Assembly: GCF_011602485.2 (NCBI RefSeq) | Contig: NZ_CP050022.2 | Location: forward strand, 5,910,001 to 5,974,000 | Direction: 5' to 3' | Length of the DNA: 64,000 nt | Origin: Bradyrhizobium sp. 1(2017) | Lineage (GTDB): Bacteria; Pseudomonadota; Alphaproteobacteria; Rhizobiales; Xanthobacteraceae | Part shown: in pieces, positions 15,846 through 23,984 of the stretch | How the letters are laid out: every line of letters begins with the position of its first letter | Position numbering within the stretch: the first letter of the stretch is position 1 | Made by a program: the position numbers and the translations under genes | Notes under the pieces: generated by a model | Databases searched by the model: none | What the model saw: only the letters and a program-made list of their open reading frames with translations | Told to the model about the DNA's origin: nothing

Positions 15846-18611
15846 TTACGCGAAGTGGAAGTCCTGGCTGGTCAACGAACCGACCTTCATGTTCTTCAGC
15901 GTGAGCGTGTCGCTCCCCGTCGCGATGACGACGTCCTGACCCGATTGGGTCGCGTGAGAGAGAACACTCGCAAAACTGTCGAACACGCTCTTGCTGAACT
16001 GGATCGTGTCGTGAGCAGGTCCGCTGGCAGTGAAGTCCTTGATGACATCGTTGCCGAAATTCGCGGCAAACGAGAACGTGTCGGCCTTGGTGGTGCCAAC
16101 GAAGGCGTCATTGCCTGACGTGCTCGTCTGTACGTTGCTGCTCGTCGAGCTCGAAGTCGCAGCGAGCTGAGTGGTGCTCGTCGACGACGTCGCCGTACCG
16201 ACCTGCCCATCACCGTTGAGATCCTGATGGAAACTCGTCTCAAGTGATTTAAGGCCGGAGTTCGTACCCGACACGGTGCCGCCCGACGTCGAGCCGGTCA
16301 GGCTGCTGACGTGGGAAACGTAGTTACCGTTGTTGTCGGTGTTCCACGCCGTATACTGACCGGTGCTCGCTTCCTTCCAGACGACCTGATAACCGGTCGC
16401 CGTCTTCTCTGCACCAATCGGCGCCCAGGTGTGATCTGACCCTTCCACAAAGTCCACGCCGTGATTCTTCAGCGTGGGCCCCGTCCCGGTGCTGCCGTTG
16501 AGGTAGAATTTGTCTCCACTCTCAACGAGACGCGTCGCACCGGCCGACTCGATCACTGTACCAGCAGTGGGCGACGTCGGTGAGGTGGGGGACGTGGGTG
16601 AGGTGGGGGACGTCGGTGTGGACGTGGACGTACCGATCTGCCCGTCACCGTTCAGATCCTGGTGGAAGGTCGTCTCGAGCGATTTGAGGGCAGAGCTCGT
16701 ACCCGACACGGTGCCACCCCACCCAGAGCCGGCCAGAGCGACGTGGGAAAGGTAGTTGCCGTTGCTGTCGGTGTTCCAGGCCGTGTACTGACCGGTGCTC
16801 GCCTCCTTCCAGACGACCTGATAGCCCGTCGTCGTCTTCTCCGCACCGATCGGCGCCCAGGTGTGATCTGAGCCGTCGACAAACGCTACGCCGCCCTTCT
16901 TCAGCGTGGGGCCCGTCGTGGTGCTGGTGTTGAGGTAGAATTTGTCACCACTCTCGACGAGACGTGTTGCACCGGCCGACTCGATCACCGTGCCAGCAGT
17001 GGGCGACGTTGGCGTGGTGGGCGTTGTCGGGGTGGTGGGCGTCGTCGGTGTGGTGGGGGACGTCGAGGTGACGCTCGCCGTGACAACAGCGGACGCCGTG
17101 CTGGTGTTTCCCGCCACGTCCGTGGCCTTCGCCGTAAGGCTGTGCGCACCGACCGCAAGGGCAGCGGACGTATAGGCCCACACACCGCTGCTGTTCGCCG
17201 TCGCGGTCCCGATCTGGGTCGTGCCGTCGAGCACCTTCACGAGGCTACCCGCTTCGGCATTGCCCGACATCACCACCTGGTTGGCGCTGTTCACCTGGTT
17301 GCTGGCAATGGTCGGCGCGGTCGGAGCCTTGGTATCGACCGTGACTACCATTGCAGACGACGCCGCGCTGGTCTGCCCCGACGAGTTGGTCGCCGTTGCG
17401 GTGAGCGTATGCTTGGCGTCAGTCAGGACCTTCGTGATGTAGTCCCAATTCCCGCTCGAATCCGCGGTGGTCGAACCGAGTTGGGTCGCACCGTCATAGA
17501 CCTTGACCGTGCTGCCGGCAGCCGCCTTACCCTTCAGCTCGAGAGTGCTGTCGTTCGTGATGCGATCGCCAGCAGTGCCGCTATCGGTGGAAATGGAGGC
17601 GATCGTGGGCGCAGTCGGACCGGTCGGCGACGTCGGAGACGTCGGCGATGTCGGTGACGTCGGCGCATTTGCGTCCTGAAGGACGGCACCAGTCTTCATG
17701 TTGACGTTGTGGATATAGATCGACTTGGAGCTGGAGTCGTTGGGACCGCCCCGAACACCGCCGAACGCCAGCCCGGAAGACGAGGTGGACGGATCGAAGT
17801 AGTTGTCGTGGACGGTGAACGTATTCTGGATGTCCGCCACCGTGACGCCAGTGAAGGCGTTGACGCTGCCGGTGAATACGTTGTTGCCGATTTCGCCGGA
17901 GACAATTTCGCCCGGGCTGCTGCCGATGTCAGGCTCCACCATGAAGCCCTGGCTCGCCCCGCCGTTCTGGGTGGTGGTGTTGTACATGATGGTGGCGGTA
18001 AACGGCCCATCCATGAACTCGGTGTAGTCGCCGTGCGCACCGGATGCCATTCCGGCGTTCTGCAGCAGATTGTACTCAACGACAAGGCCGGCCGCTTTGC
18101 CGCCATTGTGCATTTGAATCATGTCGCCGCCGGCATTCTTGAGCCAGGAATACTCCACGGTCAGCGTGCCCGAACCGCGATTCTCGATGAGACCGCTGAC
18201 ATTGCCGTTGTTGTTGCCGTCGAGCGTCGAGTACATGACCGTCAAATTCGACGACGAATCCGTCGCCAAGATCGGTTTGAGGCCATTGGACCCGACCTGG
18301 AAGTTGGAATTCAGAATCTTTGTGCCGGCGCCCTGGACGACAACGCCCCAGCCCCCGTTGAGCGAGAAATCATAGCCGTCGAGCGTGACGTTGCTGCCCG
18401 TGACCGTGATGGTGTGGTTCGCCGTATTCACCGATACCCCGGCCATCGAGATCGTCGCCGGATTTTTCAGCGCTAATCCCGAAGGCGTCCCCACATGGTA
18501 ATCTACGCCCGCGACATTCCATCCGGGCCGGTTCGCACCGTAGGAATCGAGCAAGTTCGGAAGCTGCGGCGTTCCGATTGGAGCATTTGCGGAGCCGTCG
18601 TTAATTGCCAT
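15846..18611 (-). CDS. Type I-secreted beta-helix protein with Ig and Trp-rich domains
   Basis: A 921-residue secreted mosaic. Residues about 20-315 form a right-handed parallel beta-helix (repeated NVTLDGYDF, NLTVMYSTLDG, TLTVEYSWLKN turns). An SPT linker follows, then two bacterial Ig-like domains (about 335-425 and 430-515), PTT/SPT linkers, and two near-identical Trp-rich Synechocystis-type C-terminal domains (PF07483), each ending in HQDLNGDGQ, an EF-hand-like calcium loop. The end (about 825-921) has GNDAFVGTTKADTF and closes with SQDFHFA, typical of type I substrates. There is no Sec signal and no cysteine in the whole protein. The start has AGGAGA upstream. The genes for its exporter follow directly. 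The helix domain has a Sec-exported twin at 22884-23978. It may bind or trim polysaccharide, but no catalytic residues are assignable. Confidence 0.9.
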   Translation of the reverse strand: MAINDGSANAPIGTPQLPNLLDSYGANRPGWNVAGVDYHVGTPSGLALKNPATISMAGVSVNTANHTITVTGSNVTLDGYDFSLNGGWGVVVQGAGTKILNSNFQVGSNGLKPILATDSSSNLTVMYSTLDGNNNGNVSGLIENRGSGTLTVEYSWLKNAGGDMIQMHNGGKAAGLVVEYNLLQNAGMASGAHGDYTEFMDGPFTATIMYNTTTQNGGASQGFMVEPDIGSSPGEIVSGEIGNNVFTGSVNAFTGVTVADIQNTFTVHDNYFDPSTSSSGLAFGGVRGGPNDSSSKSIYIHNVNMKTGAVLQDANAPTSPTSPTSPTSPTGPTAPTIASISTDSGTAGDRITNDSTLELKGKAAAGSTVKVYDGATQLGSTTADSSGNWDYITKVLTDAKHTLTATATNSSGQTSAASSAMVVTVDTKAPTAPTIASNQVNSANQVVMSGNAEAGSLVKVLDGTTQIGTATANSSGVWAYTSAALAVGAHSLTAKATDVAGNTSTASAVVTASVTSTSPTTPTTPTTPTTPTTPTSPTAGTVIESAGATRLVESGDKFYLNTSTTTGPTLKKGGVAFVDGSDHTWAPIGAEKTTTGYQVVWKEASTGQYTAWNTDSNGNYLSHVALAGSGWGGTVSGTSSALKSLETTFHQDLNGDGQIGTSTSTPTSPTSPTSPTSPTSPTAGTVIESAGATRLVESGDKFYLNGSTGTGPTLKNHGVDFVEGSDHTWAPIGAEKTATGYQVVWKEASTGQYTAWNTDNNGNYVSHVSSLTGSTSGGTVSGTNSGLKSLETSFHQDLNGDGQVGTATSSTSTTQLAATSSSTSSNVQTSTSGNDAFVGTTKADTFSFAANFGNDVIKDFTASGPAHDTIQFSKSVFDSFASVLSHATQSGQDVVIATGSDTLTLKNMKVGSLTSQDFHFA
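16571..16630. repeat. Short-unit repeat encoding Ser/Pro/Thr linker
   Basis: Repeats of a 9-base unit of the GACGTCGGT/GAGGTGGGG type encode SPT tripeptides in the minus-strand secreted protein. Similar tracts lie at about 17001-17065 and 17625-17665. Such tracts are prone to slippage, and the linker lengths may vary between strains. Confidence 0.75.
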
Positions 18612-19312
18612 CTACCCTGTTCTCCTGATTCATTAGGAACGATAGGCATGCGCTCAACCGCGAGGTCCCCCGAGCAACACGCTATCCTTAGAAGCCGATT
18701 ATCTCGGCCGCGGCGACTCTTGGCCGAGTACCACGGACTTTTTTTGGACTAGAACGAGGCTGTGCTGGGGTCATGTCTTGGCTCAGACCGCCACACTCAC
18801 GTGCTTTTAAAAGATTAAACACGTGATTTGCACAAACGCACCGGCACGAATCACCACCCACAGGCAACATCGCACTATAACCGTGCACAGAAAAGACCGG
18901 TAGCCGATTTGCCAGCGATGAATTGACGCTAAGGAGCCTTAAATAATTGCGTCAACAAATAATATTCTATTCCGCAATAATCATTTTAATATAAATACAT
19001 AACTTGGATCGATGCCGGCAAGTAAATCGGTCGTCCTGATCGAAGGCATTACGCCAAGCCCACACGCCAAGCCCACGCCACAATATCCGGACGATCCCGG
19101 CCCTTTCTGACGAACTAGCTCGTGGTGATCGATTGAGGGTACGGGTCGCCACGACCAGGGCCGCCCGAACTGATACACGGGCGCCTTTAGGCGGGGAGCC
19201 TTATTGCAACGCGTCAAGCAGCGCCGCCCAATTGGCGCAGGCTCGCCAACCGCGCACTCGCACAAGACAAGCACGAGCCGCCTCCGGCGATTGAAGCTGG
19301 AATATGCCGCGC
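18612..19312. other. Intergenic region with AT-rich island
   Basis: About 700 bases between the secreted-protein gene and the last glycosyltransferase of the next operon. An AT-rich block covers about 18940-19005. Short frames (18495-18752 on +, 18981-19487 on -) show no domain. It probably contains the promoter of the secretion operon near 18612-18700 and the end of the operon to the right. Confidence 0.45.
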
Positions 19313-20350
19313 CTAGCCGGGCTGAGGCAGTCGCACAGAAGCGTCGGGTTTTCCGGATTTTCCCTGAGCGCCGTCCATCAGGCCGACAAGGGTGACCTTC
19401 GCGGCCGACGGCGCGCCAATAACGACGTACCTGACTGCGTGCAGCAAACCCCAGCCAAAGTGAAGCAGCCACCGGCGTTTGGCCCACCGGCGCGCGAAGA
19501 GGATGCTGTTGCGCGCAGACAGATAGACCGAAAGGAATGATTGCTTTCTGGGATCAATCGCAGAACCAATAGCGGTGCCGCCGACGTGGCGTACGATCGC
19601 CCGTTCCGCGAAGCCTATCCTGTGCTTGCCGCGGCGACGACCCCAGTCCACGTCCTCCATGTAGAGAAAATAGTCCTCTGCCATCAGTCCGACGTCCTCG
19701 ATAAAGGCTCGCGTGACCAGCACGCAGGCGCCACTGATCGTATCGATCCGTGAAAGCACCTCAGGTGCCGGAGAGGTGCCGGCCGCAAAATTCCGGCCGA
19801 CTGCGAGAACCCGGCCTGTGACGGGCGACCATTGAAGCCCGTAATTGATGATTTTGTCGGGCGCATCATCGAAAACGAGGGTACCACCAATCATTCCGAA
19901 GCCCTGGTCTGCCTTGGCCATGAATTCCGTCAGGCAGTTCTCGTGCACTTCGGTATCGGGGTTAAGAACCAGCACCGCTTCCCAGCCGCGCGTACCCAGC
20001 AGGCGCTCGAGCCAGGCGTTTACCCCTCCGCCATAACCGAAATTATCTGTCGCCAGTCCAAGTCGGACGATAACGGCCCGATTCTGGAATCGGAATTTAA
20101 TGACAGAGCTGAACCGCCCGCCGGGCATATCCGCGACATCATCTTCGTCCCGGATACATGGCAGCATCCGCTCCTGACCGTTGAGCGCAGCCGCCAACCT
20201 TTCGAAGGCTTCTTTCCCTCCATTTTCGCAGACAAAGACTTCAAAATCCTGCCAATCGGACCCTGCGAGCGACCTCAAGCAGCGCTGAATGTCATCGGGA
20301 TTACGGTACCCGACGATGAGCACTGCGAGCTTTGCGCGATCAGAGGCCAT
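19313..20350 (-). CDS. Family 2 glycosyltransferase (rhamnosyltransferase-like)
   Basis: A protein of about 345 residues with a GT-A fold. It starts KLAVLIVGYRNPDDIQRCL, has VLVLNPDTEV as the metal-binding region (NPD in place of DxD, as in rhamnosyltransferase-like GT2 enzymes), and EDYFLYMEDVDWGRR as the acceptor-side acidic motif. The start at 20350 overlaps the stop of the upstream gene by 11 bases; the frame continues upstream but that part is the shadow of the neighbour. A C-terminal amphipathic segment may associate with the membrane. It is the last gene of the minus-strand run from about 26.3 kb. It probably adds one sugar to the lipid-linked repeat unit. The donor could be dTDP-rhamnose, made by rmlABCD in this window, but this is inference. 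Confidence 0.88.
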   Translation of the reverse strand: MASDRAKLAVLIVGYRNPDDIQRCLRSLAGSDWQDFEVFVCENGGKEAFERLAAALNGQERMLPCIRDEDDVADMPGGRFSSVIKFRFQNRAVIVRLGLATDNFGYGGGVNAWLERLLGTRGWEAVLVLNPDTEVHENCLTEFMAKADQGFGMIGGTLVFDDAPDKIINYGLQWSPVTGRVLAVGRNFAAGTSPAPEVLSRIDTISGACVLVTRAFIEDVGLMAEDYFLYMEDVDWGRRRGKHRIGFAERAIVRHVGGTAIGSAIDPRKQSFLSVYLSARNSILFARRWAKRRWLLHFGWGLLHAVRYVVIGAPSAAKVTLVGLMDGAQGKSGKPDASVRLPQPG

Positions 20351-21608
20351 GGCCAAGGCATTCCTCGATCTGCTGACGACGCTGACTGGCGACCTCAGCC
20401 CAGACAAAACGCTCGGCGCGCGCGGCAGCAGCCTCCGACATCGTTCGTCGAATCTTGAGGTCCCCTGCCAGCAAACGAATAGCCTCGACCCAACGCCGCG
20501 CATCGTAGGGATCGAGCACAAACCCTTCATGACCGTCTCGCACGAACCGCCCTGCCCCCATCTCCGTCGTGACGACCGGAAGTCCAGCGCCGCACGCTTC
20601 GTACATGACCAAAGGACTTCCCTCCTCCAACGAAGGAAATATGAATAGATCTGCCGATCGATAAAGCGCGCCAACGTCTTTGAGATAGTCGAATACGATC
20701 ACATCATCCCTCGCAAGAAGGCTGGCGCACTTCTCACTGATGGTCGGCTCCATCTCCCCCGCAAGCACAAGCCTTCCCTTCACCCCGCTCTTTGCCCAAT
20801 AATCCAGAAGCAAATGGGCCCCTTTCCGCACACAAATGGCGCCGACAAACACCACTGTGACGCCAGCGCTCGGTTCGAGCAAAGGCTGTTTTCCGACAAG
20901 CCGTGCCGGCTCCCAGCCGTAACTTGCCTTCAAGAACTTGGAGCGAGGCACGCCGTTCTCCACCAGCGAGGCCTCGACCAGCGGGCTCGGACAAAACACG
21001 TGATCCACCGCCTCCAGGACTTGTGCCTCACGATCGACCTTCGCAGCCGTGATCCCATGCGCCGGCGCTACTCCAAGCCGCTCATATGCGTGATCCAGAA
21101 TCCTTTTTGCTGTCCCGGTGTGGCAATTGAACTGTTCACGAAACACAGTAACCCCGCGCCGCTTCAGTTCCTTGATCGTCTCCAGGCTTGCATCCGGCCA
21201 AAGATAAGCTGCCGACCTCTTGGCTTGAAACTCGTCAATGCTCGAGAGAAATACGCGTTCGATTGTACGGCCGACCCAGCGTCGCACGAACCGGTATGGG
21301 ACGTATCGCGCCCAATCCGGCAGCACCTCGACGAGTTGGACCGGTGGCAACGCCAACTGCGCCCGCGGCGTCACGATCGTCACATCGAAGTTCTCGCCCG
21401 CCATCCCCTTTGCGAGGGAACTGCATGTATAGCCAACTCCCATTCCATTGAGTGGCAGCGGCATCAGCACATTTAATGAGACGCTCTTTGCGACTGCGCG
21501 CGCGACAGCGCGACCCTGCCTCTGATGAATACATCCGGGTTCTTCCGCAAGAACTCCGGGACGCACATCTCGCCTTGTTTTGGGGCCATTCACGGGCTTC
21601 ACGATCAT
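20340..21608 (-). CDS. Family 4 glycosyltransferase
   Basis: A 422-residue GT-B enzyme. The N-terminal domain includes LPLNGMGVGYTCSSLAKGM. The C-terminal nucleotide-sugar domain has VTVVFVGAICVRKGAHLLLDYW, DVIVFDYLKDVGALYRSADLFIFPSLEEGSPLVMYEA (split here as SADLFIFPSLEEGSP and VMYEACGAGLPVV), the E-x7-E signature of family 4. The start at 21608 overlaps the stop of the upstream acyltransferase by four bases (ATGA), which supports it, although the recognisable domain begins about 45 residues later. It is coupled to both neighbours and probably acts in the same repeat-unit assembly line on the cytoplasmic face of the inner membrane. The sugar is unknown. Confidence 0.88.
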   Translation of the reverse strand: MIVKPVNGPKTRRDVRPGVLAEEPGCIHQRQGRAVARAVAKSVSLNVLMPLPLNGMGVGYTCSSLAKGMAGENFDVTIVTPRAQLALPPVQLVEVLPDWARYVPYRFVRRWVGRTIERVFLSSIDEFQAKRSAAYLWPDASLETIKELKRRGVTVFREQFNCHTGTAKRILDHAYERLGVAPAHGITAAKVDREAQVLEAVDHVFCPSPLVEASLVENGVPRSKFLKASYGWEPARLVGKQPLLEPSAGVTVVFVGAICVRKGAHLLLDYWAKSGVKGRLVLAGEMEPTISEKCASLLARDDVIVFDYLKDVGALYRSADLFIFPSLEEGSPLVMYEACGAGLPVVTTEMGAGRFVRDGHEGFVLDPYDARRWVEAIRLLAGDLKIRRTMSEAAAARAERFVWAEVASQRRQQIEECLGHGL

Positions 21609-22795
21609 GACGGCGGCGCCCGATAAGACGGTTGACTGCTAACCCCGGTCCGCCACTTTCGCTTGATTCCCGCGAGCCATGATCTCCCCAGCAAACTCTT
21701 GGCCAGACGATTCATCTTACCGACAGAGGTGCGCAGGAGGTTGATGCAGACCGCCTTGAATCGCGGAGCAAAGATATAGACCGTCGACTCCTGCCTCGAG
21801 AGGTTGGCCAGCAGATCCTTGTAAGTTGCGTCGCCGATGCCAAAGTCGACCAGCCGCACCGGCCGGCTCGACGACGCCTGTAGTTCTTCCAATATGCTCA
21901 GAATCAGATGGAGGCCGGGGCCGTACTTCGCGTAGGCCGGATCGAAGGAAACATACTCGCTGAGAAAGACTCCGTTGCGCAGCGAGCCGATCCAGAGAGC
22001 GACCGGTTGGCTGTCGAGATAAAGAATGTATCCTCGCAGCCAGCCCTTGCTTGCTTCGAAACCGAGCCGCGATCGGATGATCGGCGTTTCAGAGAAACCT
22101 ACACCCAGCCCCCGCTGATAGGATTTGGCCGCGATGGTCTCCGCGTCTCGCATCAACTGATCCAGTTCAGCGGGTGAACCAAATCGCTCGATCCTGCTGT
22201 CCTCAAAATCACAAGCTATAGTTTCGACGCGTTTACGCTGGTTGTATCGCCCCTTCTTCGGAAGACCAGCCAGGAACGAACCCGCTTTCTCCGGAAGTTC
22301 GCACAACCGATGGGCTTGTGGGTTGATCAAATGATCGGCGCACCACCGCGAAGGAAGATCGCGGGCATATTTGACAAGGGGGGAATTGACGTTCGGAGAG
22401 TGAAATGACGCTGCATCGGCCTCCCCAGCTGCCAGCGAATTCATGATGCTCCCGAGCAGCATCTTTGCGTTATGCTCGGAGATCTCTCCCAACCAGCCGC
22501 CGTGCACGATCTGAAGCACTCTCAACTCGGGAACCGGAAGCGCAAAATACCCCAGCTTGACCGGCACCTGGCTCGTCTCCAGTCGACCTACGAGAAGTGC
22601 GCTGGGAACTCCTCCGTCGTAGAGAACCACGATATGCGGCCGCTGAACTTGCGGATACACCTCCAGGATAAATAGGAAGAAATCGATATCTGCGTCTCGA
22701 GGGGGATTGCACGAGTCCCAGAACTCCCGGAGTGGCTCGATCTCGGAGGGTGTTCTAACAACCTTGATTTGATGGCGCGCAGTGATTTCGTTCAT
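21605..22795 (-). CDS. GNAT-type (CelD/BcsL, FemAB-like) acyltransferase
   Basis: A protein of about 396 residues with the fold of the GNAT/FemAB-like acetyltransferases of PF13480, often found in cellulose and exopolysaccharide loci. The second half contains GWLRGYILYLDSQPVALWIG, YVSFDPAYAKYGPGLHLILSILEEL and LVDFGIGDATYKDLLA, which match the acyl-CoA-binding core. The start at 22795 (MNEITARH) is preferred because upstream codons overlap the end of the beta-helix gene region; the frame itself is open to 22915. It overlaps the downstream glycosyltransferase start by four bases. It probably acylates a sugar of the repeat unit or a lipid-linked intermediate. Acceptor and acyl donor are not deducible. 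Confidence 0.85.
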   Translation of the reverse strand: MNEITARHQIKVVRTPSEIEPLREFWDSCNPPRDADIDFFLFILEVYPQVQRPHIVVLYDGGVPSALLVGRLETSQVPVKLGYFALPVPELRVLQIVHGGWLGEISEHNAKMLLGSIMNSLAAGEADAASFHSPNVNSPLVKYARDLPSRWCADHLINPQAHRLCELPEKAGSFLAGLPKKGRYNQRKRVETIACDFEDSRIERFGSPAELDQLMRDAETIAAKSYQRGLGVGFSETPIIRSRLGFEASKGWLRGYILYLDSQPVALWIGSLRNGVFLSEYVSFDPAYAKYGPGLHLILSILEELQASSSRPVRLVDFGIGDATYKDLLANLSRQESTVYIFAPRFKAVCINLLRTSVGKMNRLAKSLLGRSWLAGIKRKWRTGVSSQPSYRAPPS

Positions 22796-22883
22796 GGCGT
22801 TGACCTGACGAACACTCCCTCGGCTCTCATTCCTGCCCCTGCACGATGCTGATGGAGCCAGGCCGATACACGACCTCAGGCGA

Positions 22884-23978
22884 TCAGCGACGAGATATCC
22901 CACTTGTCTTGACATCCTGCACGATGGCGCCCGTGAGCATGTTCACGTTGCGCAGATAGATCGATTTGGCGCTGTTGTCGTTGGGTCCGCCGCGGATGGG
23001 TCCGCCAAATGCCAGTCCCGACGAGGTCCTCGAAGGATCGAAATAATTGTCACGCACCGTAAACGTGTTCACGATATCGGCGACAGTGACGCCAGTGAAC
23101 GCGTTGACGGTGCCGGTGAACGTGTTGTTGCCAATTTCGCCCGAGATGATCTTGCCGGGGTTGGAGCCAATATCGGGCTCAACCATAAACCCCTGACTCG
23201 CGCCTCCGCTCTGGGCGGTCGTATTGTACTCGATCGTCACCGTAAACGGTCCGTCAATGAACTCCGTATAGTCGCCGTGCGCCCCACGCGCCATACCGGC
23301 ATTCTGAATGAGATTGTACTGAAGAACGAGGCCTGCTGCCCGGCCACCATTATGCATTTGAACCATGTCGCCGCCGGCATTCTTCAACCAGCAATACTGG
23401 ACAGTCAGCGTACCTGAGCCACGGCTTTCGATGAGGCCGCCGACGCTGGGCTCGTTGTGGCCGTCAATCGCACAGTACGCGACTGTCACGTTCGATGACG
23501 AGACCGCCGCAAGGACGGGTTGATTGCGATTGGCGCCAACAAGGAAATTGCAATTTTGAATCGTTGCATCATTTCCCTCGACCACGACGCCCCAGCCTCC
23601 ATCGAGGGAGAAATCATAGCCGTCCAGCGTGACGCCGTTTCCGGTTACGGTGACGAGTCGTTTCTTGTGATCGACCGTCACCCCGGCCATCGAGATTGCA
23701 GCAGGATCCTTGAACTCGATCGCCGCAGGGTGACCGACGCAATAGTCAACCCCAGCAACCGGCCACGGAGGACGCGCGCGATATCGGCTTAGCAGCGAGG
23801 GATACTGAGCGTCGCAACGAGGCGCGCTGGCGGCCCCATCGCCCTTCTCCGTGTATGCCCGTGGCGCACCTGTCTCCTCGCCCGCTCCTGCGACAGCGTA
23901 ACCCGCATGCAGTGCCACTGCGGCAGCAAATGCGCAGGCAAGCAAACTTCCAACGGTGGTTGTCAAAGTCGACTGCAT
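22884..23978 (-). CDS. Sec-exported beta-helix protein, twin of the type I substrate domain
   Basis: A protein of about 364 residues. It has a classical signal peptide (TTTVGSLLACAFAAAVALH, then AGYAVAGAGE) and then a right-handed beta-helix that follows residues about 20-315 of the 921-residue protein at 15846-18611 nearly turn by turn (shared GVTLDGYDFSL-type, MVQMHNGG, HGDYTEF and GASQGFMVEPDIG motifs). Unlike the type I twin it has five cysteines in the mature part, in APRCD, DYCVG, NCNF, YCAID and YCWLK, where the twin has other residues. The start is the ATG at 23978; a GTG lies six bases earlier. It sits between the polymerase and acyltransferase genes. Periplasmic location is strongly indicated. 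Pectate-lyase-like or polysaccharide-binding function is inferred from the fold only. Confidence 0.88.
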   Translation of the reverse strand: MQSTLTTTVGSLLACAFAAAVALHAGYAVAGAGEETGAPRAYTEKGDGAASAPRCDAQYPSLLSRYRARPPWPVAGVDYCVGHPAAIEFKDPAAISMAGVTVDHKKRLVTVTGNGVTLDGYDFSLDGGWGVVVEGNDATIQNCNFLVGANRNQPVLAAVSSSNVTVAYCAIDGHNEPSVGGLIESRGSGTLTVQYCWLKNAGGDMVQMHNGGRAAGLVLQYNLIQNAGMARGAHGDYTEFIDGPFTVTIEYNTTAQSGGASQGFMVEPDIGSNPGKIISGEIGNNTFTGTVNAFTGVTVADIVNTFTVRDNYFDPSRTSSGLAFGGPIRGGPNDNSAKSIYLRNVNMLTGAIVQDVKTSGISRR

Positions 23979-23984
23979 GGACAC

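Noticed and set aside
16571..16630. Short repeats that resemble a CRISPR or minisatellite
   Set aside because: They are in-frame SPT/PTT linker codons within a secreted protein, with no spacers of constant length and no cas genes.
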